From CBDCGJ01 sp965238305 (lineage in GTDB: Bacteria; Pseudomonadota; Alphaproteobacteria; GCA-2731375), in assembly GCA_965238305.1 (NCBI GenBank), contig CBDEHK010000001.1:2728001-2792000 (forward strand): 64,000 bases of DNA, written 5' to 3'. The notes under the pieces were generated by a model. The model searched no databases. It was given only the letters and a program-made list of their open reading frames with translations, and had not been told where the DNA came from. Below are positions 53,967 to 62,844 of this stretch, piece after piece (position 1 is the stretch's first letter; every line of letters starts with the position of its first letter). The translations under genes were made by a program, and so were the position numbers.

Positions 53967-54974
53967 ATGGCCGACCAAGTACAACCGATTATCGTCAAAA
54001 AGCACCATGGCGGCGCCTGGAAGGTGGCCTATGCTGACTTCGTGACCGCGATGATGGCGTTTTTTTTGTTGCTATGGCTATTGAATGTTACGACTGACGA
54101 GCAGAAAAAAGGCATTGCTGACTATTTCGCCCCGACCTCTGTTAGTCGCTCCACCAGTGGTAGTGGCGGGATATTGGGGGGGCAGACAATGTCCAAAGAT
54201 GGTGCGCGGATTGGCGACGCTGCGGTGCCGTCGGTGGTCGTGGAATTGACGCCGCCACGGGTTCGCAAAACCGGTGATGCGGAAGAAGAACCGGAAGACA
54301 AAGAAGGCGAAGTTGAAAATGCGGGCGGTGAAGACAACGATGAAGATCAGCCTAACGAAGAAACAACTGCGACCGATTTAGAAGATGGTGGCGCTGAGAC
54401 AAAGGAAGCTGCGAATGCAAAGCCCACTGAAGAGCAATTACTTGAGAAAATGGCGGAGCGGGAGCAACGAGAATTCGCCCAGGCTGAAGAACAGCTGCTG
54501 CAGGCGCTGGATGGACTGCCGGACCTCGAAGGTTTACGCCGCCATTTGATCATCGACAACACACCGGAAGGCTTGCGTATTCAGATTATCGACCAAGACG
54601 GTCGCTCAATGTTTCCGAGTGGTAGCGCCGGTCTGCACGATCACACCAAGAAAATTCTAGAGCAGGTCGCGAAAGCGGTGTTGGAAACGTCCAACAGCAT
54701 TTCGATTACTGGCCATACGGATTCCGTGCCCTTCCGCAGTGGCGGCGACGACTATGGAAACTGGGAACTTTCGTCCGATCGTGCCAACGCCTCCAGACGT
54801 AGTTTGATGAGCTACGGCATCCCGACAGATCGCATCGCAAGGGTTTCCGGTTTGGCGGAGACGGAGCCCCTCGTGGAAGAGGATCCAGCCCATCCGACGA
54901 ACCGTCGCATTGCGATTGTCTTGTTGCGACAGGCCCCAGTGTTGCCACCGAACACGGACGCAAGCAGCCAATAG
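53967..54974 (+). CDS. motB: Flagellar motor stator protein MotB
   Basis: A 335-residue MotB. The cytosolic start ends in KKHHGGAWKVAYADFVTAM, where the aspartate is the proton-binding residue of the single membrane segment. The peptidoglycan-binding OmpA-like domain is C-terminal with ITGHTDSVPFRSGGDDYGNW and SSDRANASRRSLMSYG. Between them lies an unusually acidic linker (about residues 100-165, dense in Glu and Asp). No other flagellar genes are present in the window. Confidence 0.93.
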   Translation: MADQVQPIIVKKHHGGAWKVAYADFVTAMMAFFLLLWLLNVTTDEQKKGIADYFAPTSVSRSTSGSGGILGGQTMSKDGARIGDAAVPSVVVELTPPRVRKTGDAEEEPEDKEGEVENAGGEDNDEDQPNEETTATDLEDGGAETKEAANAKPTEEQLLEKMAEREQREFAQAEEQLLQALDGLPDLEGLRRHLIIDNTPEGLRIQIIDQDGRSMFPSGSAGLHDHTKKILEQVAKAVLETSNSISITGHTDSVPFRSGGDDYGNWELSSDRANASRRSLMSYGIPTDRIARVSGLAETEPLVEEDPAHPTNRRIAIVLLRQAPVLPPNTDASSQ

Positions 54975-55074
54975 TTTCTATCACGTTGAAATATAACAAG
55001 AAAACTGTATGGTTCTTGAGTTTCTTGCGATCATCCTTATCTAGACTATATCGCCAACAACTGAGATATGTTTG

Positions 55075-55593
55075 ATGAACAAGTCACTTTCGACCACGAC
55101 GCCAACTTTTGAAGGTCGGCGGTGGGACTACAAGTTTATCCCTGATCTTTTCGAAAGCGCTGAATTTTTCCAGGGCATTCGAACCAAGCGTATTTTCGCA
55201 TATTTCATCGATTGGTGCCTTATTGGCCTGATCTTTCTTGTCCTGGGTACTATCGGAATTGTCTTTGCCGTTGTTTCTTTCGGTTTGTTGGCAGGACCGG
55301 TCGGTTTAGTACTGGCCGCCATCCCGTTTGCCTATCACATTTTGTTTGTATCGGGGCAAAAGCAGGCAACCCCGGGTATGCGAATGATGGGTTTGAAAGT
55401 TTATTCCTGGGACGGGACGGCGCCGGATTTATTGCAGTCGGCTTTGATGTTTATCGCCTTTTATGTCACCGCCATTTTAGGCACACCCTTCATCCTTATC
55501 ATTTCAGTACTGAATGGGCGTGGGCGCTGCTTGCATGATTATCTTTGTGGTGTTTTTGTTGTAAACGATCTTGAAGTTTACGACGGCGAGTGA
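55075..55593 (+). CDS. RDD-family membrane protein
   Basis: A 172-residue RDD protein. The conserved arginine-aspartate pair appears as TKRIFAYFIDWCLIGLIF at the start of the first membrane segment, then three more segments and the GQKQATPGMRMMGLKV motif between segments two and three; RGRCLHDYLCGVFVV ends the domain. Function is not established (some members are sodium/proton antiporters). ATG 55075 is directly preceded by TTG 55072, also possible. Confidence 0.85.
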   Translation: MNKSLSTTTPTFEGRRWDYKFIPDLFESAEFFQGIRTKRIFAYFIDWCLIGLIFLVLGTIGIVFAVVSFGLLAGPVGLVLAAIPFAYHILFVSGQKQATPGMRMMGLKVYSWDGTAPDLLQSALMFIAFYVTAILGTPFILIISVLNGRGRCLHDYLCGVFVVNDLEVYDGE

Positions 55594-55691
55594 TTTTATC
55601 TGATCTGGAAACAGATCATTTCATTGAAGCAATTAATGGGCCTTGTCGATGACTGTCGATGAGGCCTTATTCATGTGAGGGGCGAATTCGA

Positions 55692-56570
55692 ATGAGCAAA
55701 AAAGTTGCATTTCTGGGTTTGGGCGTGATGGGCTATCCGATGGCCGGGTATCTCGCCGAAAAAGGTTACGACGTCACGGTTTATAATCGCAGTTCGGCTA
55801 AGGCGGCTAAATGGGTCGCCGAATATGGTGGCGCTAGCGGCGCGAGCCCGCGGGAAGCGGCGCTGGGTGCGGAAATCGTCTTCTCCTGTGTTGGGGCTGA
55901 CGATGACATTCGACAAATTGCCTATGGTGACGATGGACTGTTTGCCGGTATGGCCACGGGCGGTATCTTTGTCGACCATACGACAGCGTCGGCGACAGTC
56001 GCGCGCGAAATGGACGATTATGCCAAAGCCAATGATTTCGGTTTTGTCGATGCACCTGTTTCCGGCGGTCAGGCAGGGGCTGAAAATGGCGTCCTAACAG
56101 TTATGTGCGGCGGCGATCAGGCCAGCTATGATCAAGTCAGTGAGGCGATCGACTGTTATGCCCGCATGTGCCAATTGATGGGTCCGGCAGGGTCTGGACA
56201 ATTGACAAAGATGGTCAATCAAATTTGCATTTCCGGTTTAGTGGAGGCCCTGTCAGAAGGTTTGAACTTTGCAGTCAATGCTGGTTTGGACGGTGCTCAG
56301 GTGATCGATGTCATCTCGAAAGGTGCGGCACAATCCTGGCAAATGGAAAACCGCTATCAAACCATGTTGGCTGGCGAATTTGAACATGGTTTCGCTGTTG
56401 AATGGATGCGCAAGGACTTGGGGATTTGTTTGGCGGAAGCCAAGAACATGGGAGTTTCATTACCGGTTGCCGGTTTGGTCGATCAATTTTACGCCGAGGT
56501 GGAAGCCATTGGCGGCAAGCGCTGGGACACTTCCAGCTTATTAGCCCGCCTACAACATATGAAGCGTTAG
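55692..56570 (+). CDS. 3-hydroxyisobutyrate dehydrogenase-like oxidoreductase
   Basis: A 292-residue beta-hydroxyacid dehydrogenase. VAFLGLGVMGYPMAGYL is the dinucleotide-binding start, FVDAPVSGGQAGAENGVL the substrate motif and GQLTKMVNQICIS carries the catalytic lysine. It is a paralogue of the protein at 58935-59825. It is the first gene of a rightward group ending with mmsB; the substrate may differ from 3-hydroxyisobutyrate (2-hydroxy-3-oxopropionate and other 3-hydroxyacids are used by relatives). Confidence 0.85.
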   Translation: MSKKVAFLGLGVMGYPMAGYLAEKGYDVTVYNRSSAKAAKWVAEYGGASGASPREAALGAEIVFSCVGADDDIRQIAYGDDGLFAGMATGGIFVDHTTASATVAREMDDYAKANDFGFVDAPVSGGQAGAENGVLTVMCGGDQASYDQVSEAIDCYARMCQLMGPAGSGQLTKMVNQICISGLVEALSEGLNFAVNAGLDGAQVIDVISKGAAQSWQMENRYQTMLAGEFEHGFAVEWMRKDLGICLAEAKNMGVSLPVAGLVDQFYAEVEAIGGKRWDTSSLLARLQHMKR

Positions 56571-56645
56571 TTTGTTGGAATTGACAGGCGTTCAAGCCTC
56601 CATTATCACCGACAAATGGCAACTGTATTGAATTAAGAGGGCATT

Positions 56646-57782
56646 GTGGACTTCACGTTGACGGAAGAGCAACGCGCGTTTCAAGACGCTGCCGCACAGT
56701 TCGCGGCGGCGGAAATGGCGCCCCATGCCAGTCAATGGGATGAAGAAAAAATCTTTCCGGTAGAGACATTGCGCGCTGCGGCGAGGCTGGGTTTTGGCGG
56801 TATTTATGTCGGTGAAGATGTTGGTGGCTCGGGTCTCAGCCGTTTGGATGCGACGTTGATATTTGAACAATTATCAGCGGCCTGTGCGTCCACCGCGGCT
56901 TATATTTCGATCCACAATATGGCCGCTTGGATGATCGACAGCTTCGCCGACAATGATCAACGCGAGCGTCTGCTGCCGAAGCTTTGCAGTATGGAGCATT
57001 TCGCCAGCTACTGCCTGACTGAGCCAAGTGCCGGTTCCGATGCCGCCAGCTTGCGGACAAAGGCCGTGCGTGACGGTGACCATTATGTGGTCAATGGGGG
57101 CAAAGCATTCATTTCTGGGGGCGGGCAGGCTGATATCTATGTCTGTATGGTCCGCACCGGTGGCGATGGCCCGGGCGGCATCTCTTGTTTGGTTATTGAA
57201 AACGGCACGCCGGGTCTTTCATTTGGCGCCCAGGAACGCAAACTGGGTTGGAATTCGCAACCTACGGCACAGGTGCTGTTCGATGATTGCCAGGTTCCGG
57301 TCGAAAATTTGATCGGGGCGGAAGGTGACGGTTTCAAAATCGCTATGCAGGGATTGGATGGCGGTCGATTGAACATCTCCGCCTGTTCGTTGGGAGCGGC
57401 AGAGACCTGTTTGTTGGCCAGTATTGACCATATGAAATCCCGCAAACAGTTCGGGCGTGAATTGGCCGATTTTCAGGCCCTGCAGTTTCGATTAGCGGAC
57501 ATGGCGACAGAGCTGGAAGCGGCGCGCCTTTTAGTGCGCAAAGCCGCAACAGAGGTTGATGCAAAATTGTCGACCGCCACGACGACGGCAGCGATGGCCA
57601 AACGTTTTGCTACGGATGCCGGATTTGAGATTGTCAATCAAGCGCTACAACTACATGGCGGGTACGGTTACTTGCGAGATTTTCCGATTGAGCGGTTTTT
57701 ACGCGATGTTCGGGTGCATCAAATTCTGGAGGGCACCAATGAAATCATGCGTGTGATCGTGGCGCGGGACTTATTGAAGTAG
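56646..57782 (+). CDS. Acyl-CoA dehydrogenase, isobutyryl-CoA dehydrogenase-like
   Basis: A 378-residue FAD acyl-CoA dehydrogenase. YCLTEPSAGSDAASLRTKA is the flavin/substrate motif near residue 118, GGRLNISACSLGAAET and QFGRELADFQALQFRLADM follow, and the catalytic glutamate is in HQILEGTNEIMRVIV near the end, as in short-chain enzymes. Since the next genes encode 3-hydroxyisobutyryl-CoA hydrolase and 3-hydroxyisobutyrate dehydrogenase, oxidation of isobutyryl-CoA from valine is the likely reaction. GTG 56646 gives the family start (MDFTLTEEQRAFQDAA). Electrons go to ETF. Confidence 0.86.
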   Translation: MDFTLTEEQRAFQDAAAQFAAAEMAPHASQWDEEKIFPVETLRAAARLGFGGIYVGEDVGGSGLSRLDATLIFEQLSAACASTAAYISIHNMAAWMIDSFADNDQRERLLPKLCSMEHFASYCLTEPSAGSDAASLRTKAVRDGDHYVVNGGKAFISGGGQADIYVCMVRTGGDGPGGISCLVIENGTPGLSFGAQERKLGWNSQPTAQVLFDDCQVPVENLIGAEGDGFKIAMQGLDGGRLNISACSLGAAETCLLASIDHMKSRKQFGRELADFQALQFRLADMATELEAARLLVRKAATEVDAKLSTATTTAAMAKRFATDAGFEIVNQALQLHGGYGYLRDFPIERFLRDVRVHQILEGTNEIMRVIVARDLLK

Positions 57783-57796
57783 AGATTAAGTATCAA

Positions 57797-58909
57797 ATGG
57801 CGGACGAGCCGGAAATTCTAAAAAACATTCAGGGGCAGGTCGCGGTAATCACATTGAACCGCCCGAACGCCTTGAATGCATTGACCCACACGATGGCGCT
57901 TACCCTGCACGGCTGGCTGCGGGAAATTGAGCAAGATGACAATATCCAATGCGTCGTTGTGCAAGCCGCCGGCGACCGGGCTTTTTGTGCTGGCGGCGAT
58001 ATCGTCAAGCTATACGACGAAGGCAAAGCCGGCGGCAGTTATCCTTATGATTTTTACCGCGATGAATATTTGTTGAACTCAGATATTTTTCATTTTCCGA
58101 AACCTTATGTTGCATTGATGGATGGCATCGTTATGGGCGGCGGTGTCGGCATCTCTGTCCATGGCTCGCACCGCGTTGCGACCGAACGGACGATGTTCGC
58201 GATGCCGGAAACCGGTATCGGCTTGTTCCCGGATGTCGGTGGCGCATATTTCCTCTCTCGCATTCCGAAACATATCGGCTTGTATTTGGCGATGACGGGG
58301 GAGCGGATTAAGGCGGCGGATGCTGTGTTTGCCGGGGTATGCGATTGTTACGTTCCGGCAGCAGAGCTCGAAAATTTAGTAACTGCCCTAGCGGCGGAAA
58401 ACTTTGAAGCCGATACCTTCGCGCAGGTTAGTTCGGTTATCAATCGGTTCATTGTTTCACCGGAGGAAGCAATTCTGCCGTATTTATCTGGTATCATTGA
58501 TCGATATTTTGGTAAAGCCAGCCTTGACGAAGTGTTATCTGGTCTAACCGAGAACCAGAAAGACGAATGGGCTCAGTCTGTCGAAAAAACCATGCAACAA
58601 AAATCGCCAACCAGTATGCGACTGGCCTTTCGCCAAATCACCACTGGCGCCAAACTTGATTTCAATGCTTGTATGCAGATGGAATATCGCATTGCCTGCG
58701 GCTGTATCGAGGGTCATGATTTTTATGAAGGTGTGCGTGCCGTTGTCATCGACAAAGATCAATCACCAACTTGGCAACCAGATAGTCTGAAAGACTGTAC
58801 GGATGCTGATGTTGCAGGTTATTTTGATAATCCAGCAAGCGCCGGCGATCTGGAATTTGGCCACCCGCAACCAATTGATTATGTTCGCTGGCGAATGTCC
58901 GGGTCGTGA
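57797..58909 (+). CDS. 3-hydroxyisobutyryl-CoA hydrolase
   Basis: A 370-residue crotonase-superfamily member, longer than simple enoyl-CoA hydratases. The AFCAGGDIVKLYDEGKAGG stretch (about residues 61-79), the YVALMDGIVMGGGVGISVHG oxyanion loop and ETGIGLFPDVGGAYFLSR match 3-hydroxyisobutyryl-CoA hydrolases. It releases 3-hydroxyisobutyrate in valine breakdown. It begins 14 bases after the acyl-CoA dehydrogenase stop and precedes mmsB by 25 bases. Confidence 0.9.
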   Translation: MADEPEILKNIQGQVAVITLNRPNALNALTHTMALTLHGWLREIEQDDNIQCVVVQAAGDRAFCAGGDIVKLYDEGKAGGSYPYDFYRDEYLLNSDIFHFPKPYVALMDGIVMGGGVGISVHGSHRVATERTMFAMPETGIGLFPDVGGAYFLSRIPKHIGLYLAMTGERIKAADAVFAGVCDCYVPAAELENLVTALAAENFEADTFAQVSSVINRFIVSPEEAILPYLSGIIDRYFGKASLDEVLSGLTENQKDEWAQSVEKTMQQKSPTSMRLAFRQITTGAKLDFNACMQMEYRIACGCIEGHDFYEGVRAVVIDKDQSPTWQPDSLKDCTDADVAGYFDNPASAGDLEFGHPQPIDYVRWRMSGS

Positions 58910-58934
58910 TAAAACAAAATTGGGAGATGGATAA

Positions 58935-59825
58935 ATGAGCAAGATCGGATTTATCGGCGTCGGTAATATGGGTGGACCCATGGCGCAAAACCTGCTTAAG
59001 GCTGGGCATGACGTCAAAGTTTTTGATTTGTCGAAGGCGGCGGTCGACGACATTGTCAAAGCCGGTGGAACAGCTGCCGTGTCAGCAAACGAAGCAGCAT
59101 CCAGTGTTGAAATTGTTGTCACCATGTTGCCGGCGGGTGCCCATGTTCGTTCAGTCTATATGGGTGGTGATGGGATTTTGGCGGCAGCAGCGGCGGACAC
59201 GTTGTTTATCGATTCTTCCACAATTGATGTTGATTCGGCCCGCGCTGTTGCAAACGCGGCGGATGAAGCGGGTTTTTTGATGCTGGACGCACCCGTATCC
59301 GGTGGTGTCGGTGGGGCGGAAGCGGGAAGCTTAACGTTCATGTGCGGCGGTCCGGATGTGGCCTTTGCCAAAGCGCAACCGATCCTGGATATCATGGGTG
59401 GAAATATTGTTCACGCCGGGGGAAGCGGAAATGGCCAGGCGGCGAAAATCTGTAACAACATGATCCTTGGCATATCGATGATCGGGGTCGGTGAAGCCTT
59501 TGTTTTAGCTGAGAAATTAGGCCTGGATCACCAAAAACTCTTCGATATTGCATCAACCGCTTCAGGCCAATGCTGGGCGTTGACAACTTATTGTCCAGTG
59601 CCGGGACCGGTGCCGACATCGCCAGCAAACAACGATTATCGGGCCGGATTTACCGCAGCTATGATGCTAAAAGACTTGCGATTAGCGCAAACTGCGGCGC
59701 AATCTTCGTCCGCTGCGACACCGCTTGGGGCGGCGGCGGCGGCACTGTATGCGCTTTACAATAATGCCGGAAATGCAGAAGTCGATTTCTCAGGTGTAAT
59801 TAAAATGTTAAGAGGTTTAGCTTAA
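58935..59825 (+). CDS. mmsB: 3-hydroxyisobutyrate dehydrogenase
   Basis: A 296-residue dehydrogenase that oxidises 3-hydroxyisobutyrate to methylmalonate semialdehyde with NAD+. Features: GFIGVGNMGGPMAQNLLKAG, the DAPVSGGVGGAEAGSLTFM substrate loop and the lysine in AAKICNNMILG. GCWALTTYCPVPGPVPTSPA is a signature stretch of true HIBADH. It ends the valine gene group and is followed by an LdtR-like regulator gene 51 bases later. The methylmalonate semialdehyde dehydrogenase gene is not in this group. Confidence 0.93.
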   Translation: MSKIGFIGVGNMGGPMAQNLLKAGHDVKVFDLSKAAVDDIVKAGGTAAVSANEAASSVEIVVTMLPAGAHVRSVYMGGDGILAAAAADTLFIDSSTIDVDSARAVANAADEAGFLMLDAPVSGGVGGAEAGSLTFMCGGPDVAFAKAQPILDIMGGNIVHAGGSGNGQAAKICNNMILGISMIGVGEAFVLAEKLGLDHQKLFDIASTASGQCWALTTYCPVPGPVPTSPANNDYRAGFTAAMMLKDLRLAQTAAQSSSAATPLGAAAAALYALYNNAGNAEVDFSGVIKMLRGLA

Positions 59826-59876
59826 GTGTCGGTGTGAAACCCAAAATGGCCAACTATTTTTCGGGGGAAGAAGTAT

Positions 59877-60359
59877 ATGTCTGATCAGCAAGCCCATGAG
59901 CTGGATCGCTCAACCTATTGAGATAGCCTGACGCTGATTGAGCGGTTACACCGTCAGTTTCTCGATCTGTTGAAATCGGATTTGGAACGCCTGGGCTATT
60001 CCGATATCAACAATGTGCAAAGCCTGATCTTATACAACATTGGCGATGACAATCTGACTGTCGGCGATCTGACCCATCGCGGCTATTATCTGGGTTCGAA
60101 CGTATCCTATAATCTCAAAAAACTGGTTGAAAACGGCTATCTTGATCAGGAACGTTCTCGCCACGACCGTCGTTCGTCGAAAGTACAACTGACCGATAAA
60201 GGTGCAGCGCTTCGCATCCAATTGGCGGAATTATTTGACGAACAAGTCGGCCAACTCGACGAAAGCGGCCGACTGGACAGCGTCGAAATGAGCGAATTGA
60301 TCCGCATGCTGAAAGCCATGGAACGCTTCTGGGGCGACATGACCCGCTTCGTGCGGTGA
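59877..60359 (+). pseudogene. LdtR-like MarR-family regulator with in-frame TGA at codon 15
   Basis: From ATG 59877, preceded by a strong GGGGGAAG, the frame reads MSDQQAHELDRSTY, then TGA at 59919-59921, then continues without further damage as DSLTLIERLHRQFLDLLK, NNVQSLILYNIGDD, the winged-helix core RGYYLGSNVSYNLKKLVENG, YLDQERSRHDRRSSKVQLTDKG and a helical end. The second part is a well conserved LdtR-like MarR regulator of Alphaproteobacteria. Homologues have a hydrophobic residue at the codon-15 position as far as I recall. If the TGA is real, translation could restart only at weak codons such as TTG 59970, losing the first helix. A one-base error is equally likely. Confidence 0.85.
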
Positions 60360-60383
60360 GAGCAAGGTGAAGCGTTTCTAAAG

Positions 60384-60392
60384 TTGTTGTAC
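60384..60392. promoter_or_regulatory. Half-site TTGTTGTAC near the 3' end of the DMT permease gene
   Basis: TTGTTGTAC matches one half plus centre of the 14-bp palindrome at 62603-62616. It lies between the convergent LdtR-like gene and DMT permease, where an operator is not expected, so it may be chance. Confidence 0.2.
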
Positions 60393-60434
60393 TACCGCGC
60401 TTGCGGACAATAACTGCCGGTTACCATCCCTAAC

Positions 60435-61343
60435 TCACCGGTCCTTTCGAAAAAAATTCGGTAGCGGCATAAGGGCGGTCATACTGCAAAGAATTAGCAG
60501 GAGGGCGACGTATTCGGGCCAACCGAGGAATGATTCGACAAGGACGGCGCTGGAGACTAAACCGACGACAGGAACTAACATTACCCCTAAAGTTGTAACG
60601 GAAATCGGCAACATGCGAAGGAGCGTGAACCAAATCGTTACCCCGCAAGCCACGCCGACGACGCCGACATAGGCCATCGCCAACCAGGCTTTTGTAGAAA
60701 TTGCGCTGATGTCTCCCATCGGTTCAAACATGGCAATCGCAAGGATGGGCAAGGTTCCAATCACCGTTTGCCATCCGGCGAAGCTAAGGTTGGACATTGG
60801 CCAATCGCGGGTTTTTACAAGAACGGCACCCAGACCCCAAGTGAGGGCGGACAGCAACATCGCGCCCAAGCCCCAGGGAGAAGCAAAAAACGCATCTAGA
60901 TCCTGCGACACCATAATGGCGATGCCGGTAAGAGCAAAGAGCAGTCCGAACCAACGAGCCGGCGCCGGATTGTCTTTCAAAATCAAGATACCAAAAACGA
61001 ACGACCAAAATGGCATAGTATAGGCGATCAAAGTCGAGCGACCTGAGCCGATGGTCATGACGCCGACGGCGCTTAACAGAAACCAGCAAGTAGTTGAAAC
61101 AAACGAAACGCCGATCATCGGCATGATCTCGGACTTCGGCAACTTGATGCTGCGCCCGGTTAGGACAGCGATCAACAGAATTAGTAGGCCGCCTAGCACG
61201 CCCGAGATACCGCGAAAATTAAAAAGCGGGATCTCGACCAAAGCGATCTTCATCATTGGCCAAAAACTGCCCCAACATAATCCAAGCAACAGGAGCAGGA
61301 GCGCGCCTTTCAAATTGACGCCGGTCTGATTATGTTGACTCAT
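60435..61343 (-). CDS. EamA/DMT-family transporter
   Basis: A 302-residue protein with ten hydrophobic segments in two EamA repeats. LLLLLGLCWGSFWPMMKIAL opens the first repeat, RSTLIAYTMPFWSFVFGILIL is its conserved end, and WGLGAVLVKTRDW followed by the LVPVVGLVSSAVLVESFLGWPEYVAL region forms the second. DMT members export amino acids or metabolites; the substrate is unknown. It is downstream of gcdH on the same strand, 12 bases away, so they may be cotranscribed. Confidence 0.88.
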   Translation of the reverse strand: MSQHNQTGVNLKGALLLLLLGLCWGSFWPMMKIALVEIPLFNFRGISGVLGGLLILLIAVLTGRSIKLPKSEIMPMIGVSFVSTTCWFLLSAVGVMTIGSGRSTLIAYTMPFWSFVFGILILKDNPAPARWFGLLFALTGIAIMVSQDLDAFFASPWGLGAMLLSALTWGLGAVLVKTRDWPMSNLSFAGWQTVIGTLPILAIAMFEPMGDISAISTKAWLAMAYVGVVGVACGVTIWFTLLRMLPISVTTLGVMLVPVVGLVSSAVLVESFLGWPEYVALLLILCSMTALMPLPNFFRKDR

Positions 61344-61355
61344 GAATTCAAAGGC

Positions 61356-62552
61356 TTAATGGGTAAATGCCTGTAGGCCCGTTTGTGAGCGGCCAAGGAT
61401 TAAGGCGTGCATGTCGTGTGTGCCTTCGTAGGTATTTACAGTCTCCAAGTTTATCATATGGCGGATCACATGATACTCAGCCGAAATGCCGTTGGCGCCA
61501 TGCATGTCCCGTGCTGTACGCGCGATGTCGAGGGCTTTGCCGCAGCTATTGCGCTTGATTAACGAGATCATTTCTGGGGTTGCGCGGCCTTCGTCAAATA
61601 GGCGTCCAACCCGCAGGCAGGCTTGTAGCGACAAAGCAATTTCGGTTTGCATGTCGGCTAGTTTCTTCTGCACCAGTTGGTAGGAGCCGAGTGGACTGCC
61701 AAATTGTTTGCGTTCCATGACGTACGTATGAGCAGCTTTCCAGCAAGCTTCCGCGGCGCCCGTCGCGCCCCAGGCGATGCCGTAGCGAGCTCGGTTCAAG
61801 CAGCCGAAAGGTCCCCCCAGACCAACTGTGTTTGGCAACAGATTTTCATCCGGCACAAAACAATCTTCTAAAACAATTTCGCCGGTAATGGAGGCCCGCA
61901 AAGACAGTTTCTGTTTTATTTCAGGGGTCGCAAAACCTTTGAAGTCACGCTCGACGATGAAGCCACGAATTTTATCATCGTCGTCCTTCGCCCAAACCAC
62001 GGCCAAGTCAGAAATAGGCGAGTTGGTAATCCACATTTTGGCGCCGTTCAGAACATACCCACCGTCAACCTTGGCAGCGCGTGTCACCATACTGGCTGGA
62101 TCACTGCCATGATCCGGCTCCGTTAAGCCGAAACAACCAACGAATTCACCGGAGGCCAATTTTGGCAGAAATTTCTGCCGCTGCTCTTCGCTGCCGTAAG
62201 CGTGGATTGGATGCATCACCAGGCTGGATTGGACACTGGCGGCGGAACGATAACCGCTGTCGATTTTTTCAATTTCCTGGGCAATGATGCCATAGGAAAC
62301 ATAACCGACCCCCGCGCAACCGTAACCGTCGATCGTCGCGCCTAAAAGGCCGACTTCACCCATTTCGTTCATGATGTCACGGTCGAAATGATCATTGAGG
62401 GTGGCATCGACGACGCGCGGCAATAGTTTGTCCTGGCAATAATCGCGCGCTGTGTCGCGTATTATACGCTCCTCTTCCGTCAATTGATCTTCTATCAAGA
62501 AGGGATCTTCCCAAACAAATCCATCCAATGCGACGCCAGCGTTTCCACTCAT
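61356..62552 (-). CDS. gcdH: Glutaryl-CoA dehydrogenase
   Basis: A 398-residue acyl-CoA dehydrogenase. FGLTEPDHGSDPASM is the substrate/FAD motif, QFGSPLGSYQLVQKKLADM follows, and the catalytic glutamate is in NTYEGTHDMHALILGR, the form typical of glutaryl-CoA dehydrogenase. It converts glutaryl-CoA to crotonyl-CoA in lysine and tryptophan breakdown and passes electrons to ETF. A 14-bp perfect palindrome lies 51 bases upstream of its start. Confidence 0.92.
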   Translation of the reverse strand: MSGNAGVALDGFVWEDPFLIEDQLTEEERIIRDTARDYCQDKLLPRVVDATLNDHFDRDIMNEMGEVGLLGATIDGYGCAGVGYVSYGIIAQEIEKIDSGYRSAASVQSSLVMHPIHAYGSEEQRQKFLPKLASGEFVGCFGLTEPDHGSDPASMVTRAAKVDGGYVLNGAKMWITNSPISDLAVVWAKDDDDKIRGFIVERDFKGFATPEIKQKLSLRASITGEIVLEDCFVPDENLLPNTVGLGGPFGCLNRARYGIAWGATGAAEACWKAAHTYVMERKQFGSPLGSYQLVQKKLADMQTEIALSLQACLRVGRLFDEGRATPEMISLIKRNSCGKALDIARTARDMHGANGISAEYHVIRHMINLETVNTYEGTHDMHALILGRSQTGLQAFTH

Positions 62553-62844
62553 TTTTGTCCAACCTCAGTTTGAAATATCGAATTTACATGCCTTTAACAA
62601 CATTGTTGTACAACAAGGCACGCGAGTTGACGTTGTTATATGCATAACCCTGGCAATTGACTAGAGATTTGATCAATTGTGACTTGGTTAATATGATTTG
62701 GCGTACAACAATATTGCCTGTTATTAATTTGTTAGTGTGGAGCATCGACGTTCAGATGCCGATGAGGCTGCGGCTAAGTGTCGCGAGGTATGCCAGTTTT
62801 GTTTTGGGTAGTATTGCGCGACGTAAAGCAAGGAAATAACCGAA
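62553..62844. other. Promoter region between gcdH and hemA
   Basis: This 292-base spacer separates divergent gcdH and hemA. It is A+T-rich, has no credible gene, and contains the palindrome at 62603-62616 plus a matching half-site GTACAACAA at 62703-62711. A short open frame at 62657-62839 shows no family content. Confidence 0.5.
62603..62616. promoter_or_regulatory. Perfect 14-bp palindrome TTGTTGTACAACAA (candidate operator)
   Basis: The sequence equals its own reverse complement and lies 51 bases before the gcdH start codon, where a repressor would cover the promoter. A related half-site GTACAACAA occurs at 62703-62711 on the hemA side. The regulator is unknown; a GntR- or MarR-type dimer would suit the symmetry. 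Confidence 0.45.

Noticed and set aside
62657..62839. 60-codon frame just before hemA
   Set aside because: No ribosome-binding site or family content; its basic C-terminus is probably chance.
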